Shown piece after piece: positions 9,133 through 18,665 of a stretch of 64,000 bases of DNA (position 1 is the first letter of the stretch; each line of letters opens with the position of its first letter). Made by a program: the position numbers and the translations under genes. The notes under the pieces are model-generated. The model worked only from the letters and a program-made list of their open reading frames with translations. It was not told the origin of the DNA and ran no database searches. The DNA comes from Chitinophagales bacterium (GTDB taxonomy: Bacteria; Bacteroidota; Bacteroidia; Chitinophagales; LD1). The stretch is from assembly GCA_019638515.1 (NCBI GenBank), contig JAHBTS010000004.1, positions 186,001 to 250,000 on the forward strand, read 5' to 3'.

Positions 9133-10551
9133 TTAAAGAGACAGTAAAATTTTATACCATTTTTTACGGTAGGCAATGTATAAGAATAACATACTGAACA
9201 GTAGCTTTGCTGCTAGGTATTGCCAGTAGTATTGTTGTGCAAAACCATCTAAAGAGAGCAACAAAAGATTAAACGTAACCAATAAAAACAGGATTGCAAA
9301 CACCTTTTTTTTATGAATTAAGCTCCGGTAAAACTCCGGCATTTTAAACTGCACATATCCAATAGACAGCAGTAGCAGCAATAAGTAGGAAGCAAAACTC
9401 AAAAATGACGCTGCTAAGAGACCTAAGCGTGGTATTAATACAATATTGAAAACGATATTACAACTAGCTGCAAACGAAATAAAAAAGGTAAGAACATAAT
9501 TCTTTTTAGTAAAAAAAAGGATTTGAGAGAATAGGGTGTAGAGAGCCATTGTTAATACACCCAAAATATTGATATAGGCTAAGTAGCTCCACTCTAAATA
9601 ATAAACGCCACCTAAAAGATAAATAGCTTCGTAAGAAAAAAGTGATAGGAATACAGTGGCAGCAGCTGTAATATACATAACATTGTTTATTAGCCTACTG
9701 GCTTCTTCTTGTGCTTGGTTGCTGAGGTGGGCAAAAAACTTAGGAATGTAGTAGGTTGCTAAGGCGTTAATAAACAATGATAAGAGCAAGGCAACATCGT
9801 ATGTGAGGGCATAGAGAGAAGTGTCTTTAAGCGTTAGTATTTTATTTATTACAAATCTATCGCCAATATTTAGCAACAACATAGAAAGATTGTTGATTGC
9901 TAGCAAAACAGAAACACTAAAGAATGCCTTTGATTTAAAAGACTGCGTGGTGGTTCCCGAAAAGTGGTTTCTTGAAACTACCAGTAAGTAAAGCAGCAAA
10001 CCAACCTCAATAGCAATTCTTACCAGTCCCTCTATATAAACTTTATGATGTAGAAATGGAATTAAAATAAGCCCAACCGCTATAATTCTTACCACACCAT
10101 CGTTTACAAACGAAAGCATACTGAATAATGAACTCTTGCGTAAAAACTGAAGCACAACCGATATATATTGAATGGGCAGTTGCAGTAAGGCGGCAAACAC
10201 GCCCAGCGTAAATATGGTGGGGCGAATTTTAAAAAAGGCACCCAATTGGTTGCTACATAAAGCAAGCAGCATGGCTGTTGCTGCACTAATTAAAAATTGA
10301 TACTTGAAGAATTTGGCATAGTAGGCAAACCGATCGTTTTCATCTTTAAAGTCGAACCATATTTGGGTTATCATTTTTTTGCTTCCAAACTCAAAGAGTA
10401 AAGAACAGAGAGAAAACACAGCCAAATACATACTAAACTCCCCATACAGTTCTACCCCAAAAACCCGCGTGTAAACGGGTATGACAAAAAAGGATACGGC
10501 TTTCGAAAGAAGAGAAGTTCCTAAGTATTTCGATAAATCTTTAAGACTCAT
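9133..10551 (-). CDS. Wzx/MATE-like polysaccharide flippase
   Basis: A 472-residue integral membrane protein with about 12 to 14 hydrophobic helices across its whole length. The N-terminus (LKDLSKYLGTSLLSKAVSFFVIPVYTR) is the typical opening of the polysaccharide_synt / MOP-superfamily flippases. These move undecaprenyl-linked oligosaccharides across the inner membrane for O-antigen, capsule or exopolysaccharide assembly. It is about 37 bases downstream of a glycosyltransferase gene and about 150 bases upstream of the six-hairpin-like gene, all on the same strand, so the three look co-transcribed. The exact glycan is unknown. Confidence 0.88.
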   Translation of the reverse strand: MSLKDLSKYLGTSLLSKAVSFFVIPVYTRVFGVELYGEFSMYLAVFSLCSLLFEFGSKKMITQIWFDFKDENDRFAYYAKFFKYQFLISAATAMLLALCSNQLGAFFKIRPTIFTLGVFAALLQLPIQYISVVLQFLRKSSLFSMLSFVNDGVVRIIAVGLILIPFLHHKVYIEGLVRIAIEVGLLLYLLVVSRNHFSGTTTQSFKSKAFFSVSVLLAINNLSMLLLNIGDRFVINKILTLKDTSLYALTYDVALLLSLFINALATYYIPKFFAHLSNQAQEEASRLINNVMYITAAATVFLSLFSYEAIYLLGGVYYLEWSYLAYINILGVLTMALYTLFSQILFFTKKNYVLTFFISFAASCNIVFNIVLIPRLGLLAASFLSFASYLLLLLLSIGYVQFKMPEFYRSLIHKKKVFAILFLLVTFNLLLLSLDGFAQQYYWQYLAAKLLFSMLFLYIAYRKKWYKILLSL

Positions 10552-10588
10552 GAAGGCATCTTAAGCATTGGCAAGTATAAGTATTTAT

Positions 10589-11743
10589 TTATCGGAGGGC
10601 ATCGCTAATCATGTCTTTTAGTTTTTGCATTTGTGTGGTGGCGTTTATTGCTTTAGCCGTTTTGTTGGAATTGCTTTTATAGTTTTGAATCTGGGTTGCC
10701 GATATATTATTAAGTGCGTTGGCCATTGCCTGCGGAGAAAAATTGTCGGCAACAATTCCTAAATTGTTGTCTTCAATAATCTTTTTCATTTCTGGATTAG
10801 GAGTTATTGCAAGAGCCAACCGAGACTGAATAAATTCAAAAAATTTATTGGGCAAACAGTATTTCATATTAGAAGAATCATCGGGCATAATATATAGCCC
10901 AATATCATATTGGTTGGCAAAGGGTATTACTTCCATTGGACCTACCGGAGGAATAATGCGCACATTTTTACGTTGGGCACACATCTCTTTAAGTTGGTTG
11001 AAGTAAGGAACAAATGGCTCCGAAGTGCATACTAGCATTAAGTCCACTTCAAACCGCTCATCTAAGTAATCTGCCAGCTCTATCATTAAATGTGTTTTCC
11101 TGTGTGGATCAACAGCTCCGTGGTGGATTATTCTTATTTTATTTTCTTGTACCGGAGAAGGAGTAATATCTACAAAATCGGCAGCACTGGTTACCACCTC
11201 TACTCTTGCCCGAGGCAGCATTTTTCGGTATTGGTCTGCAATCCATTCACCAACAGTAATAACGTATTGTTGGTTTTGAAAATACTTCTTAGATAAATAT
11301 GCATCGAATCGGTCTAAAAGCAAACGGTTAACAAGCGTTCCTCCGCCTCTGTCAAAATAATACTCGTGCGCATCTAAAATTACAGGTGCGTTTATTTTCA
11401 ATTTATCCAATAATGGATATGGTTTTAAGTCGTGTACAATTACTAAATCGAATTGCTTGCCTTGTAAGGCTTGTACGGTTTTTTCAAAACGATAAATTTT
11501 TGAGTATGCAGCGTTGTATGCACCTATTAAGAAGAAAAATGCCTGGTAAAATTTTTCTACAAAAGACATTTTTTTAAATGCAGGTTTTGCTTCGTAAAAG
11601 TAAACTCCCTCCACGTCAGAACTACTGTATCCAATGGTGTGTATTTCATATTCGTTCTTTAAAGCCAATATCTGTCTATAAGCTCTACGGGTGGCTTTGA
11701 TATCTGTAAAGCAAATAATTAAAACTTTCTTTTTGTTTGGCAT
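10589..11743 (-). CDS. Glycosyltransferase (GT4-like, GT-B fold)
   Basis: I take the start as the ATG at 11743 (MPNKKKVLIICFTD). The frame stays open upstream to 11851, but that extension has no resemblance to the family and the MPNKKK start gives the usual GT-B opening strand. This leaves 384 residues. An N-terminal Rossmann-like half contains DLVIVHDLKPYPLLD and VILDAHEYYFDRGG. A C-terminal nucleotide-sugar half contains IRIIHHGAVD, DIGLYIMPDDSSNMKYCLPNK and KFFEFIQ. It probably adds a sugar to the lipid-linked glycan moved by the downstream flippase. Donor and acceptor are unknown. Confidence 0.85.
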   Translation of the reverse strand: MPNKKKVLIICFTDIKATRRAYRQILALKNEYEIHTIGYSSSDVEGVYFYEAKPAFKKMSFVEKFYQAFFFLIGAYNAAYSKIYRFEKTVQALQGKQFDLVIVHDLKPYPLLDKLKINAPVILDAHEYYFDRGGGTLVNRLLLDRFDAYLSKKYFQNQQYVITVGEWIADQYRKMLPRARVEVVTSAADFVDITPSPVQENKIRIIHHGAVDPHRKTHLMIELADYLDERFEVDLMLVCTSEPFVPYFNQLKEMCAQRKNVRIIPPVGPMEVIPFANQYDIGLYIMPDDSSNMKYCLPNKFFEFIQSRLALAITPNPEMKKIIEDNNLGIVADNFSPQAMANALNNISATQIQNYKSNSNKTAKAINATTQMQKLKDMISDALR

Positions 11744-11896
11744 TACACTTAGTTCAGACCCCAAAAGTATTGGTTTATGTAAATCCTTCTTTAGAAATAT
11801 TAAACTGAACCTTAAATGTGTAGAGAAGATAGTTCGACACCCAGCACCCATTTACATGGAATGCCGTGTGGCAAAGATTGCGAAGTGGTAATTTTA

Positions 11897-12037
11897 TTAC
11901 TTAGGAAGGCTGTTTTTTTCAAGCAAAGCTTGTTTGGTTTTAATGCTCTCGCTCACCTTGGTACTAAAAATTACAAAGCCAATAAGTGCTAAACAAAAAA
12001 GCACTAGCATTAAGTTGGTTGAAGTGTCCGTTTTCAT
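11897..12037 (-). CDS. Small single-span membrane protein (46 aa)
   Basis: A short frame of 46 codons plus stop between serS and the glycosyltransferase. It opens with MKTDTSTNLMLVLFCLALIGF, has one hydrophobic segment near residues 9-24, and ends in a charged helix (KVSESIKTKQALLEKNSLPK). The layout suggests an inner-membrane peptide with a short cytoplasmic or periplasmic tail. The only support is the clean start, hydrophobicity and lack of any competing gene. No family is recognised. Confidence 0.5.
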   Translation of the reverse strand: MKTDTSTNLMLVLFCLALIGFVIFSTKVSESIKTKQALLEKNSLPK

Positions 12038-12194
12038 GTTGTTCCGTTTTTGAGTTTAACGCAATAGCGCCTCTATTGTTGCATGAATGTAAACACAGAT
12101 ATTGTTAATACATATTAAGTTATTAACATGTATTGTTGAAGAACAGGCGGTATGTTGTTTGGGTTCAATAATGTGTGGTTTACAGGTGTGTACA

Positions 12195-13469
12195 CTATTT
12201 TGTAAGTAGTTGAAAACCGGTATATGGCTGCAATACTTCCGGAATGGCAATACCGTTTTCTTGCTGCATATTTTCTAAGATAGAAGCCACAATTCTTGGT
12301 AGTGCCAAGGCGCTGCCGTTGAGCGTATGTACCAAGCGTGTTTTTTTGTTTTCATCGCGGAAACGCGTTTTCATTCTATTGCTCTGGAAGGTTTCAAAAT
12401 TAGATACAGAGCTAACTTCGAGCCATCGTTTTTGTGCGGCACTCCACACCTCAAAATCGTAGGTAAGTGCAGAGCCAAAACTCATATCGCCTCCGCAAAG
12501 GCGCAAAATTCTGTATGGCAAGCCCAGTAAATTCAATAGGTTTTCTACGTGTGCCACCATTTCGTCTAATACTTGATAGCTTTTATCGGGGTGTGCAATT
12601 TGTACTATCTCTACCTTATCGAATTGGTGTACGCGGTTTAGGCCGCGCACATCTTTTCCGTAAGATCCGGCTTCGCGCCTAAAGCAAGGAGAGTAGGCAC
12701 AGAATTTTACGGGTAATTCTTTTTCGTTTAAAATTTCATCGCGCACAATATTGGTAACCGGAACTTCGGCAGTGGGTATCATGTAAAAGCCATCTAAGCC
12801 CACAAAATACATTTGCCCTTCTTTATCGGGTAATTGCCCGGTACCAAAGGCGCTGGCTTCGTTTACAATATGTGGTGGAATAACTTCGTTGTAGCCTGCT
12901 TCTACGGCTTTATCTAAGAAGAAACTGATAAGCGCACGTTGCAATTTGGCACCCTTGCCTTTATATACAGGAAACCCGGCTCCCGTAATTTTTACACCCA
13001 GTTCTAAATCGAATAGATTGTAGTTTTTTGCCAAATCCCAGTGTGGGAGTGCATTTTCGCTTAGTGTGGGTTTGGTGCCACCTTCGCGTACTACGGTGTT
13101 TTGTTCCGGTGTTTTTCCTTCGGGCACAGAGGTGTGCGGCAAGTTGGGCAGGCGCACCAATAGTTGCTGCTGTTGTGCTTCTACGGCTGCGAGGGCTTCT
13201 TCTTTTTGTTTAGACTGCTCTTTAAGTGTTGCCACTTTTGCTTTTTCGGCTTCGGCAGCTTCTTTTTCGCCCTTTTGCATTAAAGCACCTATATTTTTTG
13301 CAGCCACATTTTGTGCTGCCAGCAAATCGTCTGTTTCTTTTTGAATACTTCTGCGCTGTTCGTCTAATGCCAATATTTCATCTACCAAATGCAATTCGGC
13401 AAAATGTTTTTTGGCAAGTTTTTCTTTTATGGTGGCAGGCGCAGCGCGCAACACAGCTATTTCGAGCAT
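12195..13469 (-). CDS. serS: Seryl-tRNA synthetase
   Basis: Charges tRNA-Ser (and tRNA-Sec where present) with serine in the cytoplasm. The 424-residue length is normal for bacterial SerRS. Residues 1 to about 110 form the antiparallel coiled-coil arm rich in Lys, Glu and Ala that contacts the long variable arm of the tRNA. The class II catalytic domain follows, with GTGQLPDKEGQMY, PTAEVPVTN, motif 2 (FRREAGSYGKDVRG) and motif 3 (LNGSALALPRIVASILE). The gene stands alone on the minus strand, followed by a small membrane-protein gene. The ATG start gives the standard short MLEIAVLR N-terminus. Confidence 0.97.
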   Translation of the reverse strand: MLEIAVLRAAPATIKEKLAKKHFAELHLVDEILALDEQRRSIQKETDDLLAAQNVAAKNIGALMQKGEKEAAEAEKAKVATLKEQSKQKEEALAAVEAQQQQLLVRLPNLPHTSVPEGKTPEQNTVVREGGTKPTLSENALPHWDLAKNYNLFDLELGVKITGAGFPVYKGKGAKLQRALISFFLDKAVEAGYNEVIPPHIVNEASAFGTGQLPDKEGQMYFVGLDGFYMIPTAEVPVTNIVRDEILNEKELPVKFCAYSPCFRREAGSYGKDVRGLNRVHQFDKVEIVQIAHPDKSYQVLDEMVAHVENLLNLLGLPYRILRLCGGDMSFGSALTYDFEVWSAAQKRWLEVSSVSNFETFQSNRMKTRFRDENKKTRLVHTLNGSALALPRIVASILENMQQENGIAIPEVLQPYTGFQLLTK

Positions 13470-13595
13470 AACAGTAATTTATTTTAAGGCTGCGAAGAAA
13501 AGAAAAGTGTGTGGCTTTTGGAATTGCCATAGCACCGCAGCCGCAAATTACAGCAGTGCAACAGTTGTTTTAAACGCAGTGCAAGCAGTTGGCTA

Positions 13596-15419
13596 TTAAA
13601 ATTTCAACCATTTTTTTACGCTGCGCTTTTGGGCATATTCTGCTACCAATTGGTAACTTCCTTGCGGCAGTGTGCTTACATCGGCTTCTATTTCGCCATT
13701 GTTTTTGTTTACAAATTTAATTGGTTGTACTGCGCCCAAATTGTTCAAAATATAAAAGTGTGCATCAGCAGCATTTTCTGCTTGTATGGTAAGCGTGGTA
13801 TGTGCCGGATTGGGGCGGAGTTGCCACACAAAAGGTGTTTCGGTATCGGCTATGTGGCTTAGGTTAAACAGTACTTCAACCGAAGGCGTGGAGTGATGCA
13901 CTTTAAGTACTCCACCCAGTGCCGCAGGCTGCCACCACCAACTGTTGTTTGCGGGCGAAGCAGTTTCGTTTAATACTATTCCGCTTGCTTTTACCTGCAT
14001 GGGTTTTTGTGTGAGCCTGAGGGTTTCTTGTGTGGCAGAATCGTAGGTGGTATAGGCTATGCGGCTGCTGTTGTACGCAATTTGTTTTACTACCGAAGAA
14101 GAGCGGATAAGGTGGTTGCTACTATCGAAAGCAATGGCAGGATACCAGCCCATTGCCCTAATAAAATGGCGTACAAAATCGCCATAGCCATCGGTGTACC
14201 AAATAGAGTTGTTGCGGGGCGAAAATCGCACCTTGCCATCGAAATCTACCAAGTAAGTAGCCCAGTCTAATTGCCTAACGGCATGTTGAATGCGCGAAGT
14301 ATCTCCGGCTTTTTCTGCATAAAGCAGTTCTACCGAGCCAAAGCGTGCAGTATGGCTGCCACCTTCTTTTAAATCGGCAGTTTGTTCTAAAATTGGTTTT
14401 ACACCTAGCGAATCGTAAGCGCTGCTGCCTAGCAGCAGCATTCCATTGTCTAAAATGGTGCGGGCATCTTGCAACCATGTATTGCTCCAAGCAGTTTCTT
14501 TTTCAAGAATATACATAGCCATTGTAATGGCATTTATAGAAGCATTGGAAGGGAAAATTATATTCTCGAAAAAATTGCCCCAGTTGTTGTTTTGCAACGG
14601 ATAGCGCTTTATCCAACGCATTATTTTTTGGCTGGCACTATCTTGTTGTAGGCTGCCTTTATTCATTTTTTTGAGTTCATCAAAAAGTGTGAGTGTGGGC
14701 GCAAGGTTGGCAGAGAGGTATAGTGCCGGATAGGTATTGTAGTTGCCCGGCAAGGCTCCGGTAAGTGCATTTACTTTAAAAGGATATGGCGAATGTAAAG
14801 AGTCGCCATCGGCAACGTTGGCAGCTAGCGTTGTAGCAATTTTTACGGCAGCATTTAAGTAGCGTTGCTCGCCTGTAATTTTGTAAAGCGTAATAAGTTC
14901 GGCACCAAAAGAGCCGGCTTTATCCGGTTGTGTAAAGTTGGCTCCCAACACATAATCGCCATCGTAGCGCGGCAGGTAAGGAACCGAATAATTGCTTGGG
15001 TACGGCAAGTTGGCCCAAACGGCCGTATCGGGCGATAAACTATATGCAAGATAGGTATCGGCAATATATTGCATATCGTTTACAAAAAACGAATCTCCGG
15101 TGTAAGCATACGCCAATGCCCACGAAGAAATCATCATGGCAAATTGGTCGCCACCCACTTTGTTTTCTTGCACTTGCTGCCCGCCCCAAGTGTGGTCTAT
15201 CATGTAAAATTTATGATTGCCGCAGCAGGTGGGAATTTTTTTCCAAAAATCCCAAATGGTATTTAAGCAAAACTGGTACGAAGCGCCATGGTTGGCATTG
15301 TACCAAGGCAGCAGCTTGCCGTTTTGGTCGGTTACGGCATTGTGATATACAATAGTTTGTGAAGTGGCCGACTTACAAGTAAGGAATGCCGCCATAAACA
15401 GCAGGAAAAATTTTTGCAT
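13596..15419 (-). CDS. T9SS cargo protein with six-hairpin-like N-terminal domain
   Basis: A 607-residue secreted protein. A signal peptide covers residues 1-20 (ending TCKSATSQ). The central region of about 450 residues has repeated helix-turn units with Trp/Tyr/Gly-rich motifs (QFCLNTIWDFWKK, HTWGGQQVQENKVGGDQFA, FGAELITLYKITGEQRYLNAA). This is typical of alpha/alpha-toroid glycoside hydrolases or polysaccharide lyases, but I cannot assign a family or catalytic pair. The final 80 residues (from LRPNPAHTTL) form a T9SS type A sorting domain ending in basic residues. It diverges from the amidase gene at 15508 across an 88-base gap. The likely role is action on extracellular polysaccharide. 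Confidence 0.72.
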   Translation of the reverse strand: MQKFFLLFMAAFLTCKSATSQTIVYHNAVTDQNGKLLPWYNANHGASYQFCLNTIWDFWKKIPTCCGNHKFYMIDHTWGGQQVQENKVGGDQFAMMISSWALAYAYTGDSFFVNDMQYIADTYLAYSLSPDTAVWANLPYPSNYSVPYLPRYDGDYVLGANFTQPDKAGSFGAELITLYKITGEQRYLNAAVKIATTLAANVADGDSLHSPYPFKVNALTGALPGNYNTYPALYLSANLAPTLTLFDELKKMNKGSLQQDSASQKIMRWIKRYPLQNNNWGNFFENIIFPSNASINAITMAMYILEKETAWSNTWLQDARTILDNGMLLLGSSAYDSLGVKPILEQTADLKEGGSHTARFGSVELLYAEKAGDTSRIQHAVRQLDWATYLVDFDGKVRFSPRNNSIWYTDGYGDFVRHFIRAMGWYPAIAFDSSNHLIRSSSVVKQIAYNSSRIAYTTYDSATQETLRLTQKPMQVKASGIVLNETASPANNSWWWQPAALGGVLKVHHSTPSVEVLFNLSHIADTETPFVWQLRPNPAHTTLTIQAENAADAHFYILNNLGAVQPIKFVNKNNGEIEADVSTLPQGSYQLVAEYAQKRSVKKWLKF

Positions 15420-15438
15420 GTACGTTTTGTTTGTAAAC

Positions 15439-15446
15439 CAAATGTA
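15439..15446 (-). promoter_or_regulatory. -7 box of the 13596-15419 gene
   Basis: On the minus strand this reads TACATTTG, an exact match to the Bacteroidota TAnnTTTG element, about 19 bases before the ATG at 15419. I do not see a convincing TTG about 19-21 bases further upstream. Confidence 0.45.
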
Positions 15447-15494
15447 AAAAAGGAATACACCATTTGTGTGCTCATTTTGTTCTTTAATTTTCTA

Positions 15495-15502
15495 TAAGTT
15501 TG
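15495..15502 (+). promoter_or_regulatory. -7 box of the amidase gene, abutting the start codon
   Basis: TAAGTTTG matches TAnnTTTG. It ends only five bases before the ATG at 15508, so a transcript would have almost no leader. An upstream TTTTG lies at a slightly short spacing. Tentative. Confidence 0.35.
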
Positions 15503-15507
15503 GAAGT

Positions 15508-18500
15508 ATGAAACAATGGCTAACGGCACTGCTTTTTACGGTTGGAAGTATAGTATTTTTAGTGGCGCAAGATTTTTCTGAACAAACCTTGCAATTTGAA
15601 ATACAGCCGCAAACCGGACGTAGTTTTGTATCGAAACCTATTAGCCATTCTCTAAAAAAAACTACACCATTCATTGCTGCTTCTGCCATAGTAAAAGGTA
15701 CAGCTTTAGATGAAACGGTACGCTTATTGGTTTGGGCAGCGCCCGATGGCAGCACCAAAAAACGCTGGATAGAACTGGAGCACGACCACCACTTTGAGGG
15801 TAATGGAAGCGAACTGCATTTTCCACCTGTTTTCTTGAATGGCACTACCCAAAAATTTAGATACAAATTGATAAACAAAGAAAAGCGAAGCAGTGCGGTT
15901 TCGGTATCTATCAACTTGTTTGTGCCGGCAAATGTGTATCCGCAGGTAGCACAACTTAGCAGCGAAGACAGCAGCGGTGCAAGGGCTTGCAGTTGCCCGC
16001 AACCAACATCGGTGGGCAGAAGCAGCTGGGGCAGCAGTTATGGTTTAACGGCAAATGCTTCGTGCAGCAATGTAAGCTATACCACTGTAACCCATTTAAT
16101 TGTACACCATGCGGCAGGCACCAATTCCAGTACCAACTGGGCGGGCGTGGTGGCCTCGTATTGGAACTACCATGTAAATAGCAATGGTTGGTGCGATATT
16201 GGCTATAATTGGTTGATAGATCCTAATGGTGTGTTGTATGTAGGCAGGGGTGGTGGCAACAATGTGGTGGGAGCACACATGTGCGGCTACAATCAAAATA
16301 CTATGGGCGTGTGCATGTTGGGCAATTACAATACTGCCACACCAAGCACTGCAGCTATGAATAAACTTACAGAGTTATTGGCATGGAAGTGTTGCAATGC
16401 CAATATAAACCCTTTGGGTAGCGGCTCTATTGCTTCGTATCCCGGCACTATGAATAACATTAGCGGCCATAAAGACGGTTGCGCTCCAAGCTACACCGAT
16501 TGCCCCGGCACTAATCTTTACAACCAAATAAGCAACTTGCGCAATGCTGTAAACAACTTTATCAATGCAGGTTGCTCTTTTGGTTCACAGCCCACTGCAC
16601 CTACCAACGATTATTGTTCGGGTGCTATTGCTTTAACTTCACAACTTACTTGCAATTATCAATCTTTTTCTACCGCAGGCGCTACCGGAAGCTTACCTGC
16701 TACTTCGCCCTGCAATGGTTTTACGGGTGGCAATGCCGATGACGATGTATGGTTTTCGTTTACCGCTACGGCAAACGAACACAGTATTCATCTTTTAAAC
16801 GGAACGGGTTTCGATGGTGTAGCAGATGTGCGCAACGGCTGCTATGCTTCAAGCACAAGCATTGGTTGCAGCGATGAGCAGGGAAGTACCGGAGTTTTAA
16901 ATACGGTGTCGCTTACCAATCTGGTTATTGGCAATGTTTATTACGTACGTGTGTATCATTATGGCACAGGTAGCGGAGGTGGTAATTTTCAAATTTGCTT
17001 AACACATCCGCAGCCGAGTTGCAACGAGCCTTCTACAAAGAGCGTAAGCAATATTACCTCCAATGCTGCAACGCTTTCGTGGAGTGGTGTAAGCGGAGCG
17101 AGCTATTACGAAGTTTGGCACAAGCAGGCAGGGGCTGCTTCTTATACCAAAACCACCACTACTTCTACTACTTTTAATTGGGCTGCTTTGCATTGCAATA
17201 CCAATTACGAATGGGGTGTAATTACATATTGCGCCAATGGCACCAATAGTGGAGCGCCTTCATCTTTTAATGCTTTTACTACGTTAAACAATATACCTTC
17301 GGCTTCGGTGCAGCATACTGCTTCGGGCTACGATGTAAGTTTTACGGCAACAACTGCCGATACAGCTCTTACTTTCCGCTGGAATTTTGGCGATGGCGCT
17401 GCGGATGTTTTTCAGCAAAACCCACAACACACGTATCCGCCAACCGGAGTGCCAACTACATACCATGCAACGCTTACCGTTATCAATGCTTGCGATTCGC
17501 AAACAATTGCGTATCCATTTACTTTAACACCCGATTGTAATTTCAGTATCGCACAGCATATTGCAGCAGTAGATAGTAATTTTCAATCCATACAGGTGCA
17601 GTTAAGCAATGCCGAAAATTGCCCGTGGACAGCCTCTGCTAATTGCGGTTTTGTGGCGGTTTCTCCTGCTTCGGGCAGCGGCAGCAGCCTTATTACACTT
17701 GCAGTGGCAGCTAATGGCGACACGATGCCGCGCACTTGCGCTATTGATATTGCAGGGCAAGTATTTACCATTACACAAAGCGGCAAAGTGGCTCCTGCCA
17801 ATTGTGTGTTTACATTGGCTCCGGATAGTGCTGTAGTAGATAGCAGCGCTCGGCAGATACAGGTGCAGTTAGGCAATACGGCAGCTTGCAGTTGGAATAC
17901 TTTTGTGTCGTGCGGGTTTGTGCAAATTGCTCCGCAAAGTGGCAGTGCGAGCGGGGTGGTAGTGCTTTCGGTAGCTGCCAACAACGATACGCTCAGCCGC
18001 ACTTGCAACATACTTATTGCCGATAAAAATTTTGTATTGATACAACATGGCAAGCAGCCACCTGCTCCACCTGTAGATCCTTGTTTGCCACCTTTGCCCG
18101 CTCCGCCAATAGCAGTAAACGGTTGTGTTGTGGCTTCTACTCCGGCCGTGCCTAATGTGCAATATGCTTGGTATAAAAACGGAGTTTTGATTCCCGCAGT
18201 AAATGGTAGATTTTTTACGGTAGAAGACGATAAAGGATATTACTATGTGGTAATTACCGATAGCAATGGATGCACAGCCCAATCGGCAGATATGTTTGTT
18301 GATTGTACGATACCGCCTTTGGGTATTAAGGAGGCACAAGCACTGTTTGTTTCGGTAGTGCCCAACCCTGCTTCGCAACAAGTAGTGGTGGCATGGAGCG
18401 AAACTTCATCTCCCGCTATCCTTCAAATACACGATGCGCTTGGCAGGCTCGTTTTTGCCGCCAGCACCACTGCATCATCTGTAGAAGTTCCGGTGCACAA

Positions 18501-18579
18501 CTGGGCAAGTGCCGTGTATTTTTTTTCGTTGAAGCACCGGCAAACTACCACAAACGGTAAGTTTTTGGTACGGCATTAA
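15508..18579 (+). CDS. T9SS-secreted N-acetylmuramoyl-L-alanine amidase, multidomain
   Basis: I take the start at the ATG at 15508 (MKQWLTALLF), which gives a proper signal peptide; the open frame reaches back to 15466. The mature protein of about 1000 residues contains a PGRP/Amidase_2 domain near residues 170-350. Likely zinc ligands are His199 (in IVHHAAG), His321 (in GHKDGC) and Cys332 (in TDCPGT). Next come a pre-peptidase-type beta domain, a fibronectin III domain (NAATLSWSGVSGASYYEVW), a PKD unit (FRWNFGDG), two BACON-like units with CSW/CPWTA and TITQSGK motifs, and a T9SS sorting domain (VVPNPASQQ). The enzyme cuts the MurNAc-L-Ala bond of peptidoglycan. Being exported beyond the outer membrane, its target may be other bacteria or released murein. 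Confidence 0.9.
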   Translation: MKQWLTALLFTVGSIVFLVAQDFSEQTLQFEIQPQTGRSFVSKPISHSLKKTTPFIAASAIVKGTALDETVRLLVWAAPDGSTKKRWIELEHDHHFEGNGSELHFPPVFLNGTTQKFRYKLINKEKRSSAVSVSINLFVPANVYPQVAQLSSEDSSGARACSCPQPTSVGRSSWGSSYGLTANASCSNVSYTTVTHLIVHHAAGTNSSTNWAGVVASYWNYHVNSNGWCDIGYNWLIDPNGVLYVGRGGGNNVVGAHMCGYNQNTMGVCMLGNYNTATPSTAAMNKLTELLAWKCCNANINPLGSGSIASYPGTMNNISGHKDGCAPSYTDCPGTNLYNQISNLRNAVNNFINAGCSFGSQPTAPTNDYCSGAIALTSQLTCNYQSFSTAGATGSLPATSPCNGFTGGNADDDVWFSFTATANEHSIHLLNGTGFDGVADVRNGCYASSTSIGCSDEQGSTGVLNTVSLTNLVIGNVYYVRVYHYGTGSGGGNFQICLTHPQPSCNEPSTKSVSNITSNAATLSWSGVSGASYYEVWHKQAGAASYTKTTTTSTTFNWAALHCNTNYEWGVITYCANGTNSGAPSSFNAFTTLNNIPSASVQHTASGYDVSFTATTADTALTFRWNFGDGAADVFQQNPQHTYPPTGVPTTYHATLTVINACDSQTIAYPFTLTPDCNFSIAQHIAAVDSNFQSIQVQLSNAENCPWTASANCGFVAVSPASGSGSSLITLAVAANGDTMPRTCAIDIAGQVFTITQSGKVAPANCVFTLAPDSAVVDSSARQIQVQLGNTAACSWNTFVSCGFVQIAPQSGSASGVVVLSVAANNDTLSRTCNILIADKNFVLIQHGKQPPAPPVDPCLPPLPAPPIAVNGCVVASTPAVPNVQYAWYKNGVLIPAVNGRFFTVEDDKGYYYVVITDSNGCTAQSADMFVDCTIPPLGIKEAQALFVSVVPNPASQQVVVAWSETSSPAILQIHDALGRLVFAASTTASSVEVPVHNWASAVYFFSLKHRQTTTNGKFLVRH

Positions 18580-18665
18580 AGTGCGGAAATAGCCTTGGTA
18601 AACCTTTTTTTGTAGAGAAGTAAATATGGTTTGGGAGTTAAAAATTTTGTGCAGGTTTGCCCTGC

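Noticed and set aside
12038..12194. AT-rich inverted repeat (AATACAT / ATGTATT) after serS as a terminator or operator
   Set aside because: No T-run follows on the minus strand and such short AT palindromes are expected by chance at this base composition.
15492..15914. Minus-strand frame of 140 codons opposite the amidase
   Set aside because: It overlaps the signal peptide and N-terminal domain of a well-supported gene in the other direction; no recognisable motif.
17583..18053. Minus-strand frame of 156 codons opposite the amidase BACON-like domains
   Set aside because: Composition follows the real gene's codons; no start signal and no family.
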